NCBI GenBank assembly: GCA_002426025.1
Contig: DINP01000080.1
Coordinates: 1,043-7,536, forward strand
Reading direction: 5' to 3'
Origin: Bacteroidales bacterium UBA5537
GTDB taxonomy: Bacteria > Bacteroidota > Bacteroidia > Bacteroidales > Lentimicrobiaceae
Length of the DNA stretch: 6,494 nucleotides
The number at the start of each line of letters is the position of its first letter. Position 1 is the first letter of the stretch. The notes beneath the pieces were generated by a model. It worked only from the letters and a program-made list of their open reading frames with translations. It was not told where the DNA came from and ran no database searches. Of the stretch, positions 5,045 to 6,494 are shown piece after piece. Both the position numbers and the translations under genes were made by a program.

Positions 5045-6494
5045 ATGAGAGGAAAACTATTTATCCTTGCGGCACTTATTATTGCTTTTTCCAACTTTCT
5101 GACAGCCCAAAGCACCATCAGACTGGTTTCGGATGGTAAAAGCGATTATTCGATCATAATCCCGGAAAATGCTTCCAAAGAGGAAGTGCGGGCCGCTGAT
5201 TTCCTAAAAAATCATTTACAAAAAATCTCCGGCTGTGTCTTACCTGTTGTTTATTCCGACAATCAGGCCACTGAAAAATGCATCTATATATCAAAATCGG
5301 ATAATCATGCATGTGAAGATGGTTTTACGATCAATTCGTCAGGAAATAACCTTTTTATTTCAGGAGGTCGGGATAAAGGCTGTATTTATGGAGTAAGTGA
5401 ACTGCTTGAAAAATTTATGGGAGTCAGATACTACAGTCCTGATTTTGTGGTTATTCCTGAAGCTAAAGAAATTTCTCTGCCGGTCATCCAAATCGAAGAT
5501 TCTACTCCCAACACATACCGCAACGTTCATGGTGAATTTACCCATGATGCAAACTATAAGGATTTTCACAGACTGGATGATATCAACGATGTATTTGCCG
5601 ATAATTACTATGTTCATACATTTAACAAACTGCTTCCCTGGCAGGAATATTTTGATAAACATCCTGAATACTTCGCCTTAATGAACGACAAACGGTGCAT
5701 CGATCAGCTTTGTCTCTCAAATAAGGAAGTTTTACAGCTCGTGGCTGAAAAACTCAGGCAGGAAATGTCGCTGCAGCCCGGTAAAAAGGTCTGGTCGGTC
5801 AGTCAGAATGATAATTTCTCCTATTGCCAGTGCGATAATTGTAAGAGGATTATTGAAGAAGAGGAAAGTCCGGCCGGACCGGTGATCAGGTTTGTAAACC
5901 AGATCGCGGAGCAATTTCCTGATAAAGTTATTTCAACACTGGCCTATCAATACAGTCGCAAAGCACCGGTAAAAGAAAAACCGCTGACTAATGTTCAGGT
6001 GATGCTCTGCACCATTGAATTAAACCGCAGTTTGCCCATCGCCTCCGATCCTTCAAGCATTTCCTTTCTTCAGGATCTGGAAGACTGGGGCAAAATCTGC
6101 CATCAGATTTATCTTTGGGACTACACGGTCGACTTCGCGCACAGCATCAGCCCTTTTCCAAATCTGCATGTACTCCAGCCAAATATTCAGCTTTTCACTG
6201 AAAACAATGTGGCACAGCACTTTCAGCAAACAAATACGGGCGTTGGTCACGAATTTTCCGAATTAAAATCCTATCTGCTGGCAAAACTGCTTTGGAATCC
6301 TGATGCGGATGCAGCCATGATCATTAAGGAATTCACAGATGGTTTCTATGGGCCAGCCGGTTCCCTGATCAGAAAATACATAGATCAGTTGCAGCGTGAA
6401 GTTCTGAAAACCGGTGAATGGCTCGATATTTATGGCCCTCCCACAAATTATCGTAAAACATTTCTTTCGGCGGAAAATGTAGCCATGTACAATT
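5045..6494 (+). CDS. Secreted DUF4838 protein, 5' part (putative glycoside-hydrolase relative)
   Basis: The frame opens at ATG 5045 and stays open to the window end: 483 codons with the 3' end missing. Residues 1-21 form a signal peptide (MRGK, hydrophobic LFILAALIIAF, cleavage after LTA before Gln22). Residues about 25-150 resemble the N-terminal alpha/beta domain found before GH67 and GH20 catalytic domains: EVRAADFLKNHLQKISG, then ISGGRDKGCIYGVSELLEKFMGVRYYSPD. From about 185 on it matches DUF4838: HPEYFAL (206-212), QLCLSN (221-226), SVSQNDN (251-257), Cys261-x-Cys263-x2-Cys266, an acidic EEEE (271-274), WDY (358-360), PFPN (370-373) and LLAKLLWNPDAD. The three cysteines could bind a metal or form disulfides; which is unknown. 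The family is common near polysaccharide-degrading genes, so a periplasmic or surface glycan role is likely, but substrate and activity cannot be stated. No T9SS tail can be checked because the end is missing. Confidence 0.85.
   Translation, partial: MRGKLFILAALIIAFSNFLTAQSTIRLVSDGKSDYSIIIPENASKEEVRAADFLKNHLQKISGCVLPVVYSDNQATEKCIYISKSDNHACEDGFTINSSGNNLFISGGRDKGCIYGVSELLEKFMGVRYYSPDFVVIPEAKEISLPVIQIEDSTPNTYRNVHGEFTHDANYKDFHRLDDINDVFADNYYVHTFNKLLPWQEYFDKHPEYFALMNDKRCIDQLCLSNKEVLQLVAEKLRQEMSLQPGKKVWSVSQNDNFSYCQCDNCKRIIEEEESPAGPVIRFVNQIAEQFPDKVISTLAYQYSRKAPVKEKPLTNVQVMLCTIELNRSLPIASDPSSISFLQDLEDWGKICHQIYLWDYTVDFAHSISPFPNLHVLQPNIQLFTENNVAQHFQQTNTGVGHEFSELKSYLLAKLLWNPDADAAMIIKEFTDGFYGPAGSLIRKYIDQLQREVLKTGEWLDIYGPPTNYRKTFLSAENVAMYN

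Noticed and set aside
5360..5681. Open frames on both strands inside the DUF4838 gene
   Set aside because: The plus-strand frame from 5045 gives continuous family motifs through this region, so these are frame shadows.

Overview
The window looks like a chromosomal segment of a Bacteroidota bacterium, probably of the Bacteroidales/Marinilabiliales type. The evidence is a Por/T9SS C-terminal sorting domain on one secreted protein, a sortilin-like Asp-box propeller protein, a DUF4838 protein of the kind common in this phylum, -7 boxes matching the Bacteroidota consensus TAnnTTTG, little sign of Shine-Dalgarno sequences, and intergenic DNA full of small palindromes and short tandem repeats. Nothing allows a genus to be named. 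All four genes lie on the + strand.

Layout: (1) 1-1806 is the 3' part of a large VPS10/sortilin-type Asp-box protein whose start lies outside the window. (2) 1807-2084 is a spacer holding a heptamer tandem repeat, a perfect 40-bp palindrome, and degenerate units of about 31 nt. (3) 2085-3266 encodes a secreted protein with a signal peptide, a probable beta-propeller body and a T9SS tail. (4) 3263-3498 holds a second copy of the palindrome-plus-units element, whose hairpin stem contains the stop codon of the preceding gene, and a decayed third palindrome. (5) 3499-4668 encodes a double-length adenylate kinase: an intact N-terminal domain fused to a second domain that has lost most catalytic residues. 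(6) 4669-5044 is a gene-free mosaic of four unrelated-looking small repeats. (7) 5045 to the window end is the 5' part of a secreted DUF4838 protein.

The genes do not form an obvious pathway. Three encode exported or cell-surface proteins, two of them probably acting on or near carbohydrates, and one encodes nucleotide housekeeping. Each gene is separated from the next by more than 200 bp of repeat-rich DNA and two have their own plausible -7 box, so I read this as four separate transcription units rather than an operon.

The two most interesting items are the tandem adenylate kinase with a pseudokinase-like second half, and the composite intergenic element (palindrome, conserved ATTCTTATGAT, about three 31-nt units, ATTC..CTGAT..TTAAA end) present twice in the same orientation around the T9SS-cargo gene. 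No CRISPR array, tRNA, rRNA, transposase or phage gene is visible.
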